Below are positions 7,463 through 16,085 of a stretch of DNA of 64,000 nucleotides, piece after piece (position 1 is the stretch's first letter; each line of letters begins with the position of its first letter). This DNA comes from CAG-390 sp045546615 (GTDB lineage: Bacteria; Bacillota; Clostridia; Oscillospirales; CAG-272), in NCBI GenBank assembly GCA_045546615.1, contig JAZQDD010000038.1, forward strand, positions 41,417-105,416, in the 5' to 3' direction. The notes below the pieces were generated by a model that saw nothing but the letters and a program-made list of their open reading frames with translations, had not been told where the DNA came from and did not search any database. The translations under genes and the position numbers were made by a program.

Positions 7463-8590
7463 TTACTTAAAGATGCGCTTGAGGAAGCTCTCGCGCTTGG
7501 TGTAATTCGATTCACCCGATGCCTCGGCAAACTGACGCATAAGCTCCGCTTGCTTTGAAGAAAGTCCGCGCGGAATCTCCACGTTCACGGTGAATATGAG
7601 GTCACCGCGCCTGTTTTGATTGTTTACATAGTACGCCCCCTCCTGACGCATGGTAAAGGACGTACCCGTCTGCGTTCCTTCGGGTATCTTATATTTTTTA
7701 GTTCCTTCAAGCGTGGGGATGTCTATCTCCGCGCCGAGAGTTGCCTCCGCTATCGTTATCGGAACGTCGCAGTAAATGTGCGCTCCCTCGCGGCGGAAGA
7801 TGGGGTGACGGCGCACGCGCACCTCGATAATGAGGTCGCCCGCAGGTCCGCCGTTTGCACCGTCGTCGCCTTGTCCGCGCAGGGCAATACGCTCACCGTT
7901 GCCAATGCCCGCAGGGATATTGACACTGAGCTTTTTGTGTTGTTTTGTAAAACCGCTTCCGCGGCATTCGGAGCAGGGGTCTTTTATGATCTTTCCCTTT
8001 CCGCGGCAAGCCTCGCAGGTGACGGTCGATTGGAACTGCATACCGCCAAGGCGCTGTACAACGCGGCGCTGACCGCTTCCGCCACAGGTGGAGCAGGTCT
8101 CTGTCTTTCCGTCCTTTGAACCCGTACCGTTACATGAGCCGCATCTTGCCGTGCGATTGAAGCTGACATCAGCCTTCGTTCCGAAGGCGGCATCCTTAAA
8201 ATCAATTGTAACAGCGACGCCTATATCGTCACCGCGGCGCGGAGCGTCTCTGCGAGACGAGCCGCCGCCAAAGCCTCCAAAGCCCCCGCCAAAGAAGGAG
8301 CTGAAAATATCTCCGAAATCGCCAAAGCCCGAAAAACCCTCTCCTCCTGTGCCCATACTTCCGTCAAAAGCGGCGTGGCCGTAGTTATCGTAGGCGGAGC
8401 GTTTTTCGGAATCGGAGAGGACAGCGTACGCCTCGTTGACTTCCTTGAACTTTGCCTCTGCCTCCTTGTTGTCGGGGTTCATATCCGGGTGATACTTTTT
8501 GGCGAGCTTTCGGTATGCCTTTTTTATACTATCGTCATCGGCGCCGCGCTCAACGCCCAGCACCTCGTAATAATCTCTTTTATCAGCCAT
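7463..8590 (-). CDS. dnaJ: Chaperone protein DnaJ
   Basis: A full-length 375-residue type I J-protein, co-chaperone of DnaK. The J domain (1-70) carries the HPD motif in KKYHPDMNPDN. A Gly/Phe-rich linker rich in FGG repeats follows, then four zinc-finger repeats: CGSCNGTG, CSTCGGSG, CEACRGKG and CSECRGSG. The C-terminal substrate domain is complete. It is separated from dnaK by 67 nt that contain a strong hairpin. Confidence 0.97.
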   Translation of the reverse strand: MADKRDYYEVLGVERGADDDSIKKAYRKLAKKYHPDMNPDNKEAEAKFKEVNEAYAVLSDSEKRSAYDNYGHAAFDGSMGTGGEGFSGFGDFGDIFSSFFGGGFGGFGGGSSRRDAPRRGDDIGVAVTIDFKDAAFGTKADVSFNRTARCGSCNGTGSKDGKTETCSTCGGSGQRRVVQRLGGMQFQSTVTCEACRGKGKIIKDPCSECRGSGFTKQHKKLSVNIPAGIGNGERIALRGQGDDGANGGPAGDLIIEVRVRRHPIFRREGAHIYCDVPITIAEATLGAEIDIPTLEGTKKYKIPEGTQTGTSFTMRQEGAYYVNNQNRRGDLIFTVNVEIPRGLSSKQAELMRQFAEASGESNYTKRESFLKRIFK

Positions 8591-8617
8591 AGTAACTGCC
8601 TTTCATAAAACGCCTTA

Positions 8618-8650
8618 AACGGAATGGGCGAAAAATACGCCCATTCCGTT
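8618..8650 (-). terminator. Hairpin between dnaK and dnaJ (partial terminator or processing site)
   Basis: Perfect 13-bp stem: AACGGAATGGGCG (8618-8630) and CGCCCATTCCGTT (8638-8650) with a 7-nt loop. On the minus strand it begins just after the dnaK stop and is followed by an interrupted U-rich stretch before the dnaJ ribosome site. It may reduce read-through or protect the dnaK message. Confidence 0.6.
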
Positions 8651-8657
8651 AGCATTT

Positions 8658-10484
8658 TTACTGGTTATTGCTATTATCCTCAAAATCAGCGTTATAGTAA
8701 GTTCCGTCGCCGCCTGCCGCGCCTGCGCCTGCGTCAGCACCGCCTGCCGCGCCACTCTGAGCATAGAGCTTTTCGGAGAGCTTACCGAATGCTTTCTCAA
8801 GAGCCTCGGTATCAGCCTTGATTTGCTCGGTAGTGCCGTTTGCAACGGTGGACTTGAGCGTTTCGATAGCCGCCTTAACATCCGCAAGGTCGCTCTCCGG
8901 GAGCTTGTCGCCGATCTCTTCAAGCGTCTTTTCGGACTGGAAGATAAGGTTCTCTGCGTGGTTCTTGATCTCAACAGCTTCCTTCTGCTTCTTATCAGCC
9001 TCGGCAAACTGTTCTGCCTCACGAACTGCGCGGTCGATATCATCCTGACTCATGTTGGTAGAGCTGGTGATGGTGATGTGCTGTTCTCTGCCCGTTCCCT
9101 TGTCCTTCGCGGTAACGTTTACGATGCCGTTTGCGTCAATGTCGAAGGTAACCTCGATCTGAGGAACTCCGCGGGGGGCGGGGGGGATACCGTCAAGAGT
9201 AAATCTTCCGAGCGTGGTATTGCCGGACGCCATTTCACGCTCACCTTGCAGAACGTGGATCTCAACGCTGGTCTGGTTGTTAGCGGCGGTAGAATATACC
9301 TGACTCTTCTTTACGGGAATGGTGGTATTTCTGTCGATGATGCGGTTGAAAACGCCGCCGAGGGTTTCGATACCAAGGGACAGAGGAGTTACGTCAAGGA
9401 GCAGAAGGTCCTTAACGTCGCCGCCGAGAACGCCGCCCTGAATAGCCGCGCCGAGCGCTACGCACTCGTCGGGGTTGATGCCCTTGAAGGGATCCTTGCC
9501 CATAAACTTCTTGACCTCTTCCTGAACGGCGGGAATTCTCGTAGAACCGCCGACGAGAAGTACCTTGTCAATCTGCGAAGGATTAAGTCCCGCATCGGAA
9601 AGGACCTGCTTGGTGGGGCGAATGGTAGCCTCAACGAGGTCAGCCGTCAGCTCGTTGAACTTTGCACGGCTGAGGGTGGTGGTGAAGTGTACGGGGCCTG
9701 ATGCCGTTGCAGTCAGGAAGGGGAGATTTATCTCGGTAGTGGTCATGCCCGAAAGCTCGATCTTTGCCTTCTCTGCGGCTTCCTTGAGTCTCTGGAGCAC
9801 CATTTTGTCGCTCTTAACGTCGATTCCGTGCTCGCTTCTGATAGCCGCAGCCATCCAGTCGATAACTCTCTGGTCGAAATCGTCACCGCCGAGGCGGCTG
9901 TTACCTGCGGTAGCGAGAACCTCAAAAACGCCGGCGGATATCTCAAGCAGGGATACGTCAAACGTACCGCCGCCAAGGTCGAATACCATGATCTTCTGGT
10001 CGGTCTCCTTATCCATACCGTATGCGAGAGCCGCCGCGGTAGGCTCGTTGATTATACGAAGAACCTCAAGTCCTGCGATCTTGCCCGCGTCCTTGGTTGC
10101 CTGACGCTGTGCGTCGGTGAAGTATGCGGGAACGGTGATAACTGCCTGATTTACGCTCTGTCCGAGGTATGCCTCTGCGTCAGCCTTCAGCTTCTGAAGG
10201 ATCATAGCGGAGATCTCCTGGGGAGTGTATTTCTTACCGTCGATATTTACGCGGGTATCGGTACCCATATCACGCTTGATACTGCTTATAGTATTATCAG
10301 GGTTGGTAATAGCCTGACGCTTTGCAACCTGACCTACGAGTCTTTCGCCGTCCTTCTTAAAAGCGACAACGGAGGGAGTGGTGCGCGCACCCTCGGGATT
10401 GGGAATAACGGTGGGCTCGCCGCCCTCAAAAACCGCTACGCAAGAGTTAGTCGTACCCAAATCAATACCTATAATTTTTGCCAT
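8658..10484 (-). CDS. dnaK: Chaperone protein DnaK (Hsp70)
   Basis: A 608-residue Hsp70. The ATPase domain starts MAKIIGIDLGTTNSCVAVFEGG, with the second phosphate loop IMVFDLGGGTFDVSLLEIS and the adenosine-binding LLVGGSTRIPAVQEEV. The substrate-binding domain contains DVTPLSLGIETLGG and the linker region is typical. It lacks the 24-residue ATPase insertion seen in proteobacterial DnaK, as expected for a Gram-positive protein. The C-terminal tail is a Gly/Ala linker ending in an acidic/Asn segment. Confidence 0.98.
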   Translation of the reverse strand: MAKIIGIDLGTTNSCVAVFEGGEPTVIPNPEGARTTPSVVAFKKDGERLVGQVAKRQAITNPDNTISSIKRDMGTDTRVNIDGKKYTPQEISAMILQKLKADAEAYLGQSVNQAVITVPAYFTDAQRQATKDAGKIAGLEVLRIINEPTAAALAYGMDKETDQKIMVFDLGGGTFDVSLLEISAGVFEVLATAGNSRLGGDDFDQRVIDWMAAAIRSEHGIDVKSDKMVLQRLKEAAEKAKIELSGMTTTEINLPFLTATASGPVHFTTTLSRAKFNELTADLVEATIRPTKQVLSDAGLNPSQIDKVLLVGGSTRIPAVQEEVKKFMGKDPFKGINPDECVALGAAIQGGVLGGDVKDLLLLDVTPLSLGIETLGGVFNRIIDRNTTIPVKKSQVYSTAANNQTSVEIHVLQGEREMASGNTTLGRFTLDGIPPAPRGVPQIEVTFDIDANGIVNVTAKDKGTGREQHITITSSTNMSQDDIDRAVREAEQFAEADKKQKEAVEIKNHAENLIFQSEKTLEEIGDKLPESDLADVKAAIETLKSTVANGTTEQIKADTEALEKAFGKLSEKLYAQSGAAGGADAGAGAAGGDGTYYNADFEDNSNNQ

Positions 10485-10514
10485 AATAATATCCTCCTTG
10501 GATTCTTTAATAAA

Positions 10515-11081
10515 TTAGTTTGCTACCTTGACGACAGCGTATCGGATAACACGGTCGCCGCGAGTGTAGCCTTTTTGGAAAACCTCAACGATCTCGCCCT
10601 CTTTGTAGGCTTCATCGTCGACGTGCATTACCGCATAATGCAAATTGGGATCAAATGTTTCGCCAAGTGCCTTTATTTCCTCTATGTCCATTTTGACAAG
10701 AGCTTCGCTAAAGCTCTTGAGTATCAACGCAAGTCCTTCCTTGAGTGCCGCGGCATCCTCGCATCCGACAGCGCGGTCAAGATTGTCAAGCACGGGGAGA
10801 AGCTCCTTCATCGCATCGGAATAAGCATCGGTGTAAACGCCCTCTTTTTCCTTTTGCGAACGGCGGCGGAAGTTATCGTACTCTGCAGCAAGGCGCAGGT
10901 ATTTGTCGTCAGCCTCGGCAAGCTTCGCTTTTACCTCTTCAAGCTCCTTTTGGAGTTCGGAAATTTTCGCATCCTGCTTTTTTGCTTTCTTTTTTTCTGA
11001 TCTTGACATTTCCTCACAAGTTGCCTCGGGCTCTTCCAAGGTGATCTCGTCTTTTTCGTTTTCTCTATTCATCTGCGTCAT
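10515..11081 (-). CDS. grpE: Nucleotide exchange factor GrpE
   Basis: A 188-residue GrpE. A charged, low-complexity N-terminus leads into a long coiled coil (KISELQKELEEVKAKLAEADDKYLRLAAEYDN region), then the C-terminal beta domain with FDPNLHYAVMHVDDE and GYTRGDRVIRYAVVKV. It releases ADP from DnaK. The ATG at 11081 has AAAGGG upstream and overlaps the last 17 nt of hrcA, so translation is coupled. Confidence 0.96.
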   Translation of the reverse strand: MTQMNRENEKDEITLEEPEATCEEMSRSEKKKAKKQDAKISELQKELEEVKAKLAEADDKYLRLAAEYDNFRRRSQKEKEGVYTDAYSDAMKELLPVLDNLDRAVGCEDAAALKEGLALILKSFSEALVKMDIEEIKALGETFDPNLHYAVMHVDDEAYKEGEIVEVFQKGYTRGDRVIRYAVVKVAN

Positions 11082-12183
11082 TTTTACCCTTTCTTAAATC
11101 ATTTATCGCCTTTTCACTTGGCGGCAACGCGGCAGGATGGGATACGGGGGAATATCCGCCGATAATTTCCTCGATCGAACCGCAAAGATGTTCGATAGTT
11201 TCAAGAACCTTTGCATAGTCCATGCGAAGCGGACCGAGAACACCGATGACACCAAGTGTTTTACCTTCTCTGACAATGGGCTTGAAAACCAGCGCGGAAT
11301 TGTTCATCACCTGCACTGCGGACTCTGTTCCTATCAGCACAGAGACATCCTCGCCTGTGCTTTCCGAAACGAGCCGCAATATTTCTTCCTTCTGCTCGAG
11401 CGTTCCGAGCAACTCCGAGAGCTTTTCGGGACTTTCGTAATCTGAATACTGTAAAAGCCTGTTGATACCCGATAGCTGAAGTTCTCCGCCGTCGCTCTCG
11501 GACAATGCCGAATATATTGTTTTAACGATTGGCGCGACTATTGGCGCATCGGACTCCATAACCGCCTCAAGATTCATGATAACGGGAAGATTTATCGCTT
11601 CCGCCGCAATGCCCGCGACCAATTTGTTAAGAGCCTCACAAAGAAGCTCTATGCGCTGTCTTGGCATGGGACGTGACAGCCTGATGTGCTTTGAAACAAC
11701 GTTTCCTATCGAGGTAACCATGATAAGGACGAAATTGGACTCATCAATATACGCTATCTCAAATCTGGAAACGGACACCGAGCGCCTCTTGGGTTTAACC
11801 GCGAGTCCCGTATAATTGGTGATGCTTGACGCCAGCTTTGATGCGGCGAGAAGTATCTGGTCGAGTTCTGCTGTTTTGCTTTTCAGAATGCTGTTTATCT
11901 GATTTATCTCGCCCGTGGTCATGGCATAATGCTCAAGCAGTTGGTCTACGTAAAATCTATATCCGAGCTGTGAGGGCACTCTGCCCGCCGAGGTATGCGG
12001 TTGTTCGAGATAACCCATCTCCTCAAGCTCTGCCATTTCATTACGAATCGTCGCCGAGGAGCATTTGATATTGGGGAGTTGCTGTAAAGATTTCGAACCG
12101 ACGGGCTCGCCAAGCTCAATATGGGATTCAACGATTGCTTTAAGTATCAGCTTTTTGCGTTCGCTAAGATCTTTTCCGTACAT
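11065..12183 (-). CDS. hrcA: Heat-inducible transcription repressor HrcA
   Basis: A 372-residue CIRCE-binding repressor. The N-terminal winged helix includes LQQLPNIKCSSATIRNEMAELEEMGYLEQPHTSAGRVPS, and the C-terminal part carries the GAF-like HrcA domain. HrcA depends on GroEL for folding, so it senses free chaperonin. It is the first gene of the operon and a CIRCE operator lies 52 nt upstream, so it represses its own operon. Confidence 0.97.
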   Translation of the reverse strand: MYGKDLSERKKLILKAIVESHIELGEPVGSKSLQQLPNIKCSSATIRNEMAELEEMGYLEQPHTSAGRVPSQLGYRFYVDQLLEHYAMTTGEINQINSILKSKTAELDQILLAASKLASSITNYTGLAVKPKRRSVSVSRFEIAYIDESNFVLIMVTSIGNVVSKHIRLSRPMPRQRIELLCEALNKLVAGIAAEAINLPVIMNLEAVMESDAPIVAPIVKTIYSALSESDGGELQLSGINRLLQYSDYESPEKLSELLGTLEQKEEILRLVSESTGEDVSVLIGTESAVQVMNNSALVFKPIVREGKTLGVIGVLGPLRMDYAKVLETIEHLCGSIEEIIGGYSPVSHPAALPPSEKAINDLRKGKNDADE

Positions 12184-12208
12184 TATCTCTCCCCTTTCAA
12201 AAAATTAT

Positions 12209-12294
12209 CCGCCACTTTCGTGGATTATCAAGTTTTAGCACTAACGCGTTGCGAGTGCTAACCTTTGATAATAATATACCACGAATAATGGCGG
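12209..12294. repeat. Extended imperfect palindrome centred on CIRCE
   Basis: Outside CIRCE the flanks are also inverted copies: CCGCCA, TCGTGG and ATTATCAA on the left (12209-12231) recur as TTGATAAT, CCACGA and TGGCGG on the right (12265-12294), with small bulges. The whole 86-bp element could form a long hairpin in the hrcA leader or a cruciform. Confidence 0.6.
12235..12261 (-). promoter_or_regulatory. CIRCE operator of the hrcA operon
   Basis: TTAGCACTA (12235-12243), 9-nt spacer, GAGTGCTAA (12253-12261). This is the HrcA operator TTAGCACTC-N9-GAGTGCTAA with one mismatch in the left arm. It is placed between the likely promoter and the hrcA start. Confidence 0.95.
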
Positions 12295-12370
12295 AATTTT
12301 AGCGTTTTTTGTATAAATTATGTTAACAATTTATGAACTCAAGCCTTTTCCTTTAATTCAAGCTCAAAAA

Positions 12371-12379
12371 GAGTGCTAA
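12371..12379. promoter_or_regulatory. Perfect CIRCE half-site near the lipoprotein stop
   Basis: GAGTGCTAA occurs once more 110 nt from the full operator. The partner position has no credible left arm, so it is a half-site only and may be chance. Confidence 0.3.
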
Positions 12380-12388
12380 AAAAGATTA

Positions 12389-12907
12389 TTATTCAAAAAG
12401 GCTGTCATTTATGATAGCCGTATATTGGATGGACGATACGATTCCGTTTGTATAGGTAAAAAGCAGATTGGAAAGTCCCTTGGTATACTTATATCCCGAG
12501 CCGGAATATGTAAAGTCATCACCGTATACCTCAACCACCTTTTCTATCGGATCGCCTATCTTTATTCCCTTTACAGTAGACACCGTTGTGTCGGTGAGGA
12601 TTATCTGATAAATATAGTTGGCATTTTTGTCGGGATAGGTAACTATACGCAGTCCGTCATAAATGTAAGTAAGCGTTCTGCCTGATGCACCGTTGCTCTC
12701 TCTGCGTTCTTTTTCTTCGCCCATCGCCTCGGATATCTGACGCATGGAATCATGCGGGTGGATTATAACGCCGTTTGCGTGCCTATATGCAAAAAGTCCG
12801 TTGTCGGTTATCTCAAATGTTTCCTCGCCCGTCCCCTCGTCGCTGCCGCACGCAACCATACCGAATATACATAAAATGAACATAAAAATCGCTATTGTTT
12901 TTTTCAT
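12389..12907 (-). CDS. Small putative lipoprotein
   Basis: A 172-residue secreted protein of unknown function. The N-terminus is a lipoprotein signal peptide: MKKTIAIF, a hydrophobic stretch, then MVAC with Cys20 as the likely lipidated residue, followed by an acidic spacer. The mature part contains a repeated fold-like pattern (GVIIHPHDSMRQISEAMG and GIKIGDPIEKVVEVYGDD) that resembles small SmpA/OmlA-like or BLIP-like extracellular domains, but the match is weak. It lies between the heat-shock operon and murE with its own promoter. Confidence 0.75.
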   Translation of the reverse strand: MKKTIAIFMFILCIFGMVACGSDEGTGEETFEITDNGLFAYRHANGVIIHPHDSMRQISEAMGEEKERRESNGASGRTLTYIYDGLRIVTYPDKNANYIYQIILTDTTVSTVKGIKIGDPIEKVVEVYGDDFTYSGSGYKYTKGLSNLLFTYTNGIVSSIQYTAIINDSLFE

Positions 12908-12935
12908 TTTACTCTCCCTAATATATAATATGTAA

Positions 12936-12963
12936 AGTATAGCACATATTTGTTAACAGTAAA
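12936..12963 (-). promoter_or_regulatory. Probable promoter for the lipoprotein
   Basis: Minus-strand -35 TTTACT (12958-12963), 16-nt spacer, -10 TATACT (12936-12941), 29 nt before the ATG. Confidence 0.5.
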
Positions 12964-13003
12964 TGAACAACTTGCCGAATTAGGTTCTTGTTAGCCGCTT
13001 ATA

Positions 13004-13032
13004 TTGACTTTTTGGGGCTTTTGTGGTATATT
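13004..13032 (+). promoter_or_regulatory. Sigma-A promoter for murE
   Basis: -35 TTGACT (13004-13009), 17-nt spacer, -10 TATATT (13027-13032). Confidence 0.75.
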
Positions 13033-13088
13033 AAATATAAACTCCGCATATATAAAAAGCGGCTCGATATCTGCATAAGGAGATTTTT

Positions 13089-14546
13089 ATGAAGCTATCA
13101 AAACTTATTGAAAAGCTAAATACAACGAAAATTTGCGGAAATACTGACATCTGCATCTCGTCTGTTGAATATAACTCATCAAAGGTGATCCAAGGCTCTC
13201 TTTTCGTATGTTTGAAGGGGGTCAATGCGGACGGTCACAAATATATCCCCGATGCTATCGCTCGCGGTGCCGCCGCCATCCTCGTCGAAGATATGCCTTC
13301 CGAGCCTTTGGCAGTTACCGTTATCTGCGTTTCCGACACGCGCAAGGCACTTGCGTATATTTCCGCCGCATGGTTTGACTATCCCGCCGAAAAGCTGACC
13401 GTTATCGGACTTACGGGAACAAAGGGCAAGACCACCACAGCCTTTATGACAAAGCTGATCCTTGAAGAAGCAGGCTGTAAGGTCGGCATGATTGGCACGA
13501 TGGGCGCTTTTATAGGACAGAGGCGTATCGAAACGAAAAATACCACCCCCGAATCATTTGAGCTTCATTCTCTTTTCGCAAGTATGCTCAACGAGGGCTG
13601 CACTCATGTAGTAATGGAAGCTTCCTCGCAGGGATTCAAGCTCCACCGTACTGCGGGATTGACTTTTAACATCGGCGCATTTCTCAACCTCTCTCCCGAC
13701 CATATAAGTCCCGGGGAACATGATACGTTTGAGGAGTACCGCGATTGCAAAAAAATGATGTTTTCCCAAACCGAACACGTCATTGCAAATGCCGACTCGC
13801 AATATTGGGAATATATGACCGAGGGTAACGAGGTAATTACCATATCCACCGAAAAAAGCGCCTCGCTCCGCGCAAATGCAATTGAATCCGTGTGGGATAC
13901 AGCCGTGCTTGGCTCACGATTTAACGTAAGCGGGCTTTATAACGGCGAAATTTTACTCAATATGCCGGGAATTTTCAATGTTCACAATGCCCTTATCGCT
14001 ATGGCAATAGCTCACAAGTCGGGCGTCAAGCTTGAAGCTGTCAAAAGTGCGCTTGAAAAAGTATCTGTCAAAGGACGTACCCAACTCATCCGAGAAGCGG
14101 CCAACATGGGCACTTTCATCATTGATTACGCTCACAATGCGCTCAGCATAGATTCTCTGCTCGAAATGCTCAAAAGCTACTCTCCAAAGCGGCTTATACT
14201 CGTTTTCGGCGGAGGCGGAGGCCGTGCCAAACAGCGCCGCTATGACCTCGGACTTGCCGCAGGACGTAGTGCCGATCTGTCCATTCTAACTACAGACAAC
14301 CCGCGTTTTGATGACCTGGACACTATATTCTCGCACCTCATCGAAGGTATAGACGTTCACGGCGGAAAATATGAGATAGTCAGAGATCGCGAGGATGCCA
14401 TCCACTACGCGATGGATATCTGCGGCAAGGATGACATTGTCGCTTTTGTTGGTAAAGGACATGAAGAATATCAAGACATCAAGGGCGTAAAATACTATTT
14501 TTCCGAAGAAAAAATAATAAAAGAATACGCTATATCAAAGCTCTGA
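13089..14546 (+). CDS. murE: UDP-N-acetylmuramyl-tripeptide synthetase, DAP-adding type predicted
   Basis: A 485-residue Mur ligase that adds the third residue of the peptidoglycan stem peptide. The N-terminal UDP-binding domain is followed by the ATP loop GLTGTKGKTT (107-116), the Mur signature EASSQGFKLHR, and the C-terminal domain with DNPR at 403-406 and KGHEEYQ. DNPR is the motif tied to meso-diaminopimelate selection. Some blocks differ from the usual MurE pattern, for example GGGGGRAKQRR in place of GCGGDRDKGKR-like sequence and VKGRTQLI in place of PGRFE. It stands alone, away from a dcw cluster, with its own promoter and terminator, so it could be a second MurE-like ligase. Confidence 0.87.
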   Translation: MKLSKLIEKLNTTKICGNTDICISSVEYNSSKVIQGSLFVCLKGVNADGHKYIPDAIARGAAAILVEDMPSEPLAVTVICVSDTRKALAYISAAWFDYPAEKLTVIGLTGTKGKTTTAFMTKLILEEAGCKVGMIGTMGAFIGQRRIETKNTTPESFELHSLFASMLNEGCTHVVMEASSQGFKLHRTAGLTFNIGAFLNLSPDHISPGEHDTFEEYRDCKKMMFSQTEHVIANADSQYWEYMTEGNEVITISTEKSASLRANAIESVWDTAVLGSRFNVSGLYNGEILLNMPGIFNVHNALIAMAIAHKSGVKLEAVKSALEKVSVKGRTQLIREAANMGTFIIDYAHNALSIDSLLEMLKSYSPKRLILVFGGGGGRAKQRRYDLGLAAGRSADLSILTTDNPRFDDLDTIFSHLIEGIDVHGGKYEIVRDREDAIHYAMDICGKDDIVAFVGKGHEEYQDIKGVKYYFSEEKIIKEYAISKL

Positions 14547-14549
14547 TAA

Positions 14550-14592
14550 AAAGAGTGCCGCTTTCAAAAAACGGCACTCTTCTTCTTTTTTC
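14550..14592 (+). terminator. Terminator after murE
   Basis: AAGAGTGCCG and CGGCACTCTT pair around a 10-nt loop and are followed by a long T-rich run. Confidence 0.85.
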
Positions 14593-14634
14593 GGCATATA
14601 CTTACATTGGAAGTCGCAGAAAGGAGATGCGTAA

Positions 14635-14859
14635 ATGAGATATATTGCTGTATTCCCCACGCTCACTCTCGCAAAGCGCGCACAGAGGACGCTTGCCGCA
14701 TCCTCCGTCGCCGCCGAAACGGTGAAGGTCGACTCCGCAAAAACCACGCGCGGTTGCTCGTGGGGCGTAGCCTTCCATGAATCCGCGCTATACAGAGTCA
14801 AAATGATATTTGCAGATGCTAAAATAGAAGTTCGCGAAATTCTTTCGGAGGGTAATTGA
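14635..14859 (+). CDS. DUF3343 protein, putative sulfur/selenium carrier
   Basis: A 74-residue protein of the DUF3343 family, described in databases as a putative Se/S carrier-like protein. It has one cysteine, C41, in the motif TTRGCSWGVAF, a plausible site for a persulfide. The ATG follows AAAGGAG by 8 nt. Its stop TGA overlaps the ATG of the next gene, a cysteine desulfurase (TGATG), so the two are made together. Receiving sulfur from that enzyme is an inference from the fused translation and the single cysteine. Confidence 0.78.
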   Translation: MRYIAVFPTLTLAKRAQRTLAASSVAAETVKVDSAKTTRGCSWGVAFHESALYRVKMIFADAKIEVREILSEGN

Positions 14860-16004
14860 TGGTATACCTTGATAATGCCGCAACAAGCTTTCCAAAGCCC
14901 GCCAATGTTACGGCGGAAGTAAATCGCTGCCTTGAAAAATATTGCGGCAATCCCGGGCGCGGCGGACATCCGCTATCCATGGCGGCGGCGGAAAAAATAT
15001 ACGAGTGCCGCGAGGAACTATCTGACTTTTTTGGCGCTCCGTCCCCCGCGCACGTTATCTTCACGCACAATGCGACAGCCGCGTTGAATCTTGCCATAAA
15101 GGGGCTCCTTCCCGTCGGTTCTCACGTTATCACCAGCAACCTCGAACACAACTCCGTTCGCCGTCCGCTTGAGGCACTTGTATCAAATGGCACTATATCA
15201 CTCGACAAGGCGGAAGTTTGCAAGTACGGCAGAATGCTCGACAGCGCAAACATCTGCCGCACAATTGATAACCTCATGAGAAATAATACGGCGGCTGTCG
15301 TAATGACAGCCTGCCCCAATATTTTCTCCGCGGCATTGCCGATTACTGAAATAGGCAGGCTATGCCGACGTCGCGGTATTCTTTTTATTGTAGACGGCGC
15401 ACAGGCGGCAGGACATTACCCATTGGATATGCAATCAATGTGCATAGACGCGCTATGCATTCCGGGGCACAAGGCGCTTTTGGGCCCGCAAGGAAGCGGC
15501 GCTTTACTTTTAGGTAATGGCGTAATGCCCGGAGTGCTTTTTGAAGGTGGTTCAGGATCAGCTTCGTTTGAGACCGAAATGCCTCAAGAGCTACCGGAAA
15601 GATACGAAGCGGGAACGCTTTCCACACCTGCAATAGCGGGGCTGTGCGAGGGCGTTCGATATCTTCGCAAAATTGGCATTGAGAATGTAAAAAAACGGGA
15701 AAATTCGCTTTTTCTCTATGCACGGCAACGGCTGTCTGCCATACCAAGAGTGCGTCTGTATATGCCGCATCATGTCGGAAGTGTGCTTTTATTCAACGTA
15801 GGTCAGTTTCCGTCAGATCACGTTGCTTCATATCTTGCCAAAGCCAAGATATGTGTACGCGGAGGTTTTCACTGCAATCCTTGGGCGCACACCGCGCTTG
15901 GCACAGATAAAATTGGCGGGGTGCGCGCATCGTTTTCAATATTTAACACACCATACGAGGTAGATACGCTGGCGTACGCCATTGAGGAACTTGCAAGAAA
16001 ATAA
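14859..16004 (+). CDS. Cysteine desulfurase family protein
   Basis: A 381-residue class V PLP enzyme starting MVYLDNAATSFPKP, which removes sulfur (or selenium) from cysteine (or selenocysteine). The PLP lysine is K205 in CIPGHKALLGPQGSG. The catalytic Cys is C339 in CVRGGFHCNPWAH. The short form with direct VYLDNAATS start and the partner DUF3343 fit the clostridial TIGR01977-like desulfurase group, not the IscS or SufS of Fe-S clusters; no isc or suf scaffold gene is nearby. The physiological acceptor is unknown. Confidence 0.87.
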   Translation: MVYLDNAATSFPKPANVTAEVNRCLEKYCGNPGRGGHPLSMAAAEKIYECREELSDFFGAPSPAHVIFTHNATAALNLAIKGLLPVGSHVITSNLEHNSVRRPLEALVSNGTISLDKAEVCKYGRMLDSANICRTIDNLMRNNTAAVVMTACPNIFSAALPITEIGRLCRRRGILFIVDGAQAAGHYPLDMQSMCIDALCIPGHKALLGPQGSGALLLGNGVMPGVLFEGGSGSASFETEMPQELPERYEAGTLSTPAIAGLCEGVRYLRKIGIENVKKRENSLFLYARQRLSAIPRVRLYMPHHVGSVLLFNVGQFPSDHVASYLAKAKICVRGGFHCNPWAHTALGTDKIGGVRASFSIFNTPYEVDTLAYAIEELARK

Positions 16005-16043
16005 AAAAGGTGCTGTCGCACGATTGCGACAGCACTGTTTTTA
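16003..16043. terminator. Bidirectional terminator between desulfurase and rplQ
   Basis: GTGCTGTCGC (16010-16019) and GCGACAGCAC (16026-16035) form a 10-bp stem with T-runs on both strands. It ends the desulfurase unit and also the S10-spc-alpha transcript coming from the right. Confidence 0.88.
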
Positions 16044-16085
16044 TAAATACACACATAAGCGTGATCTATAACATTTTGCGCTGAA

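Noticed and set aside
9828..11000. 390-codon plus-strand ORF opposite dnaK-grpE
   Set aside because: Crosses two real genes and their spacer in antisense; no recognisable protein features.
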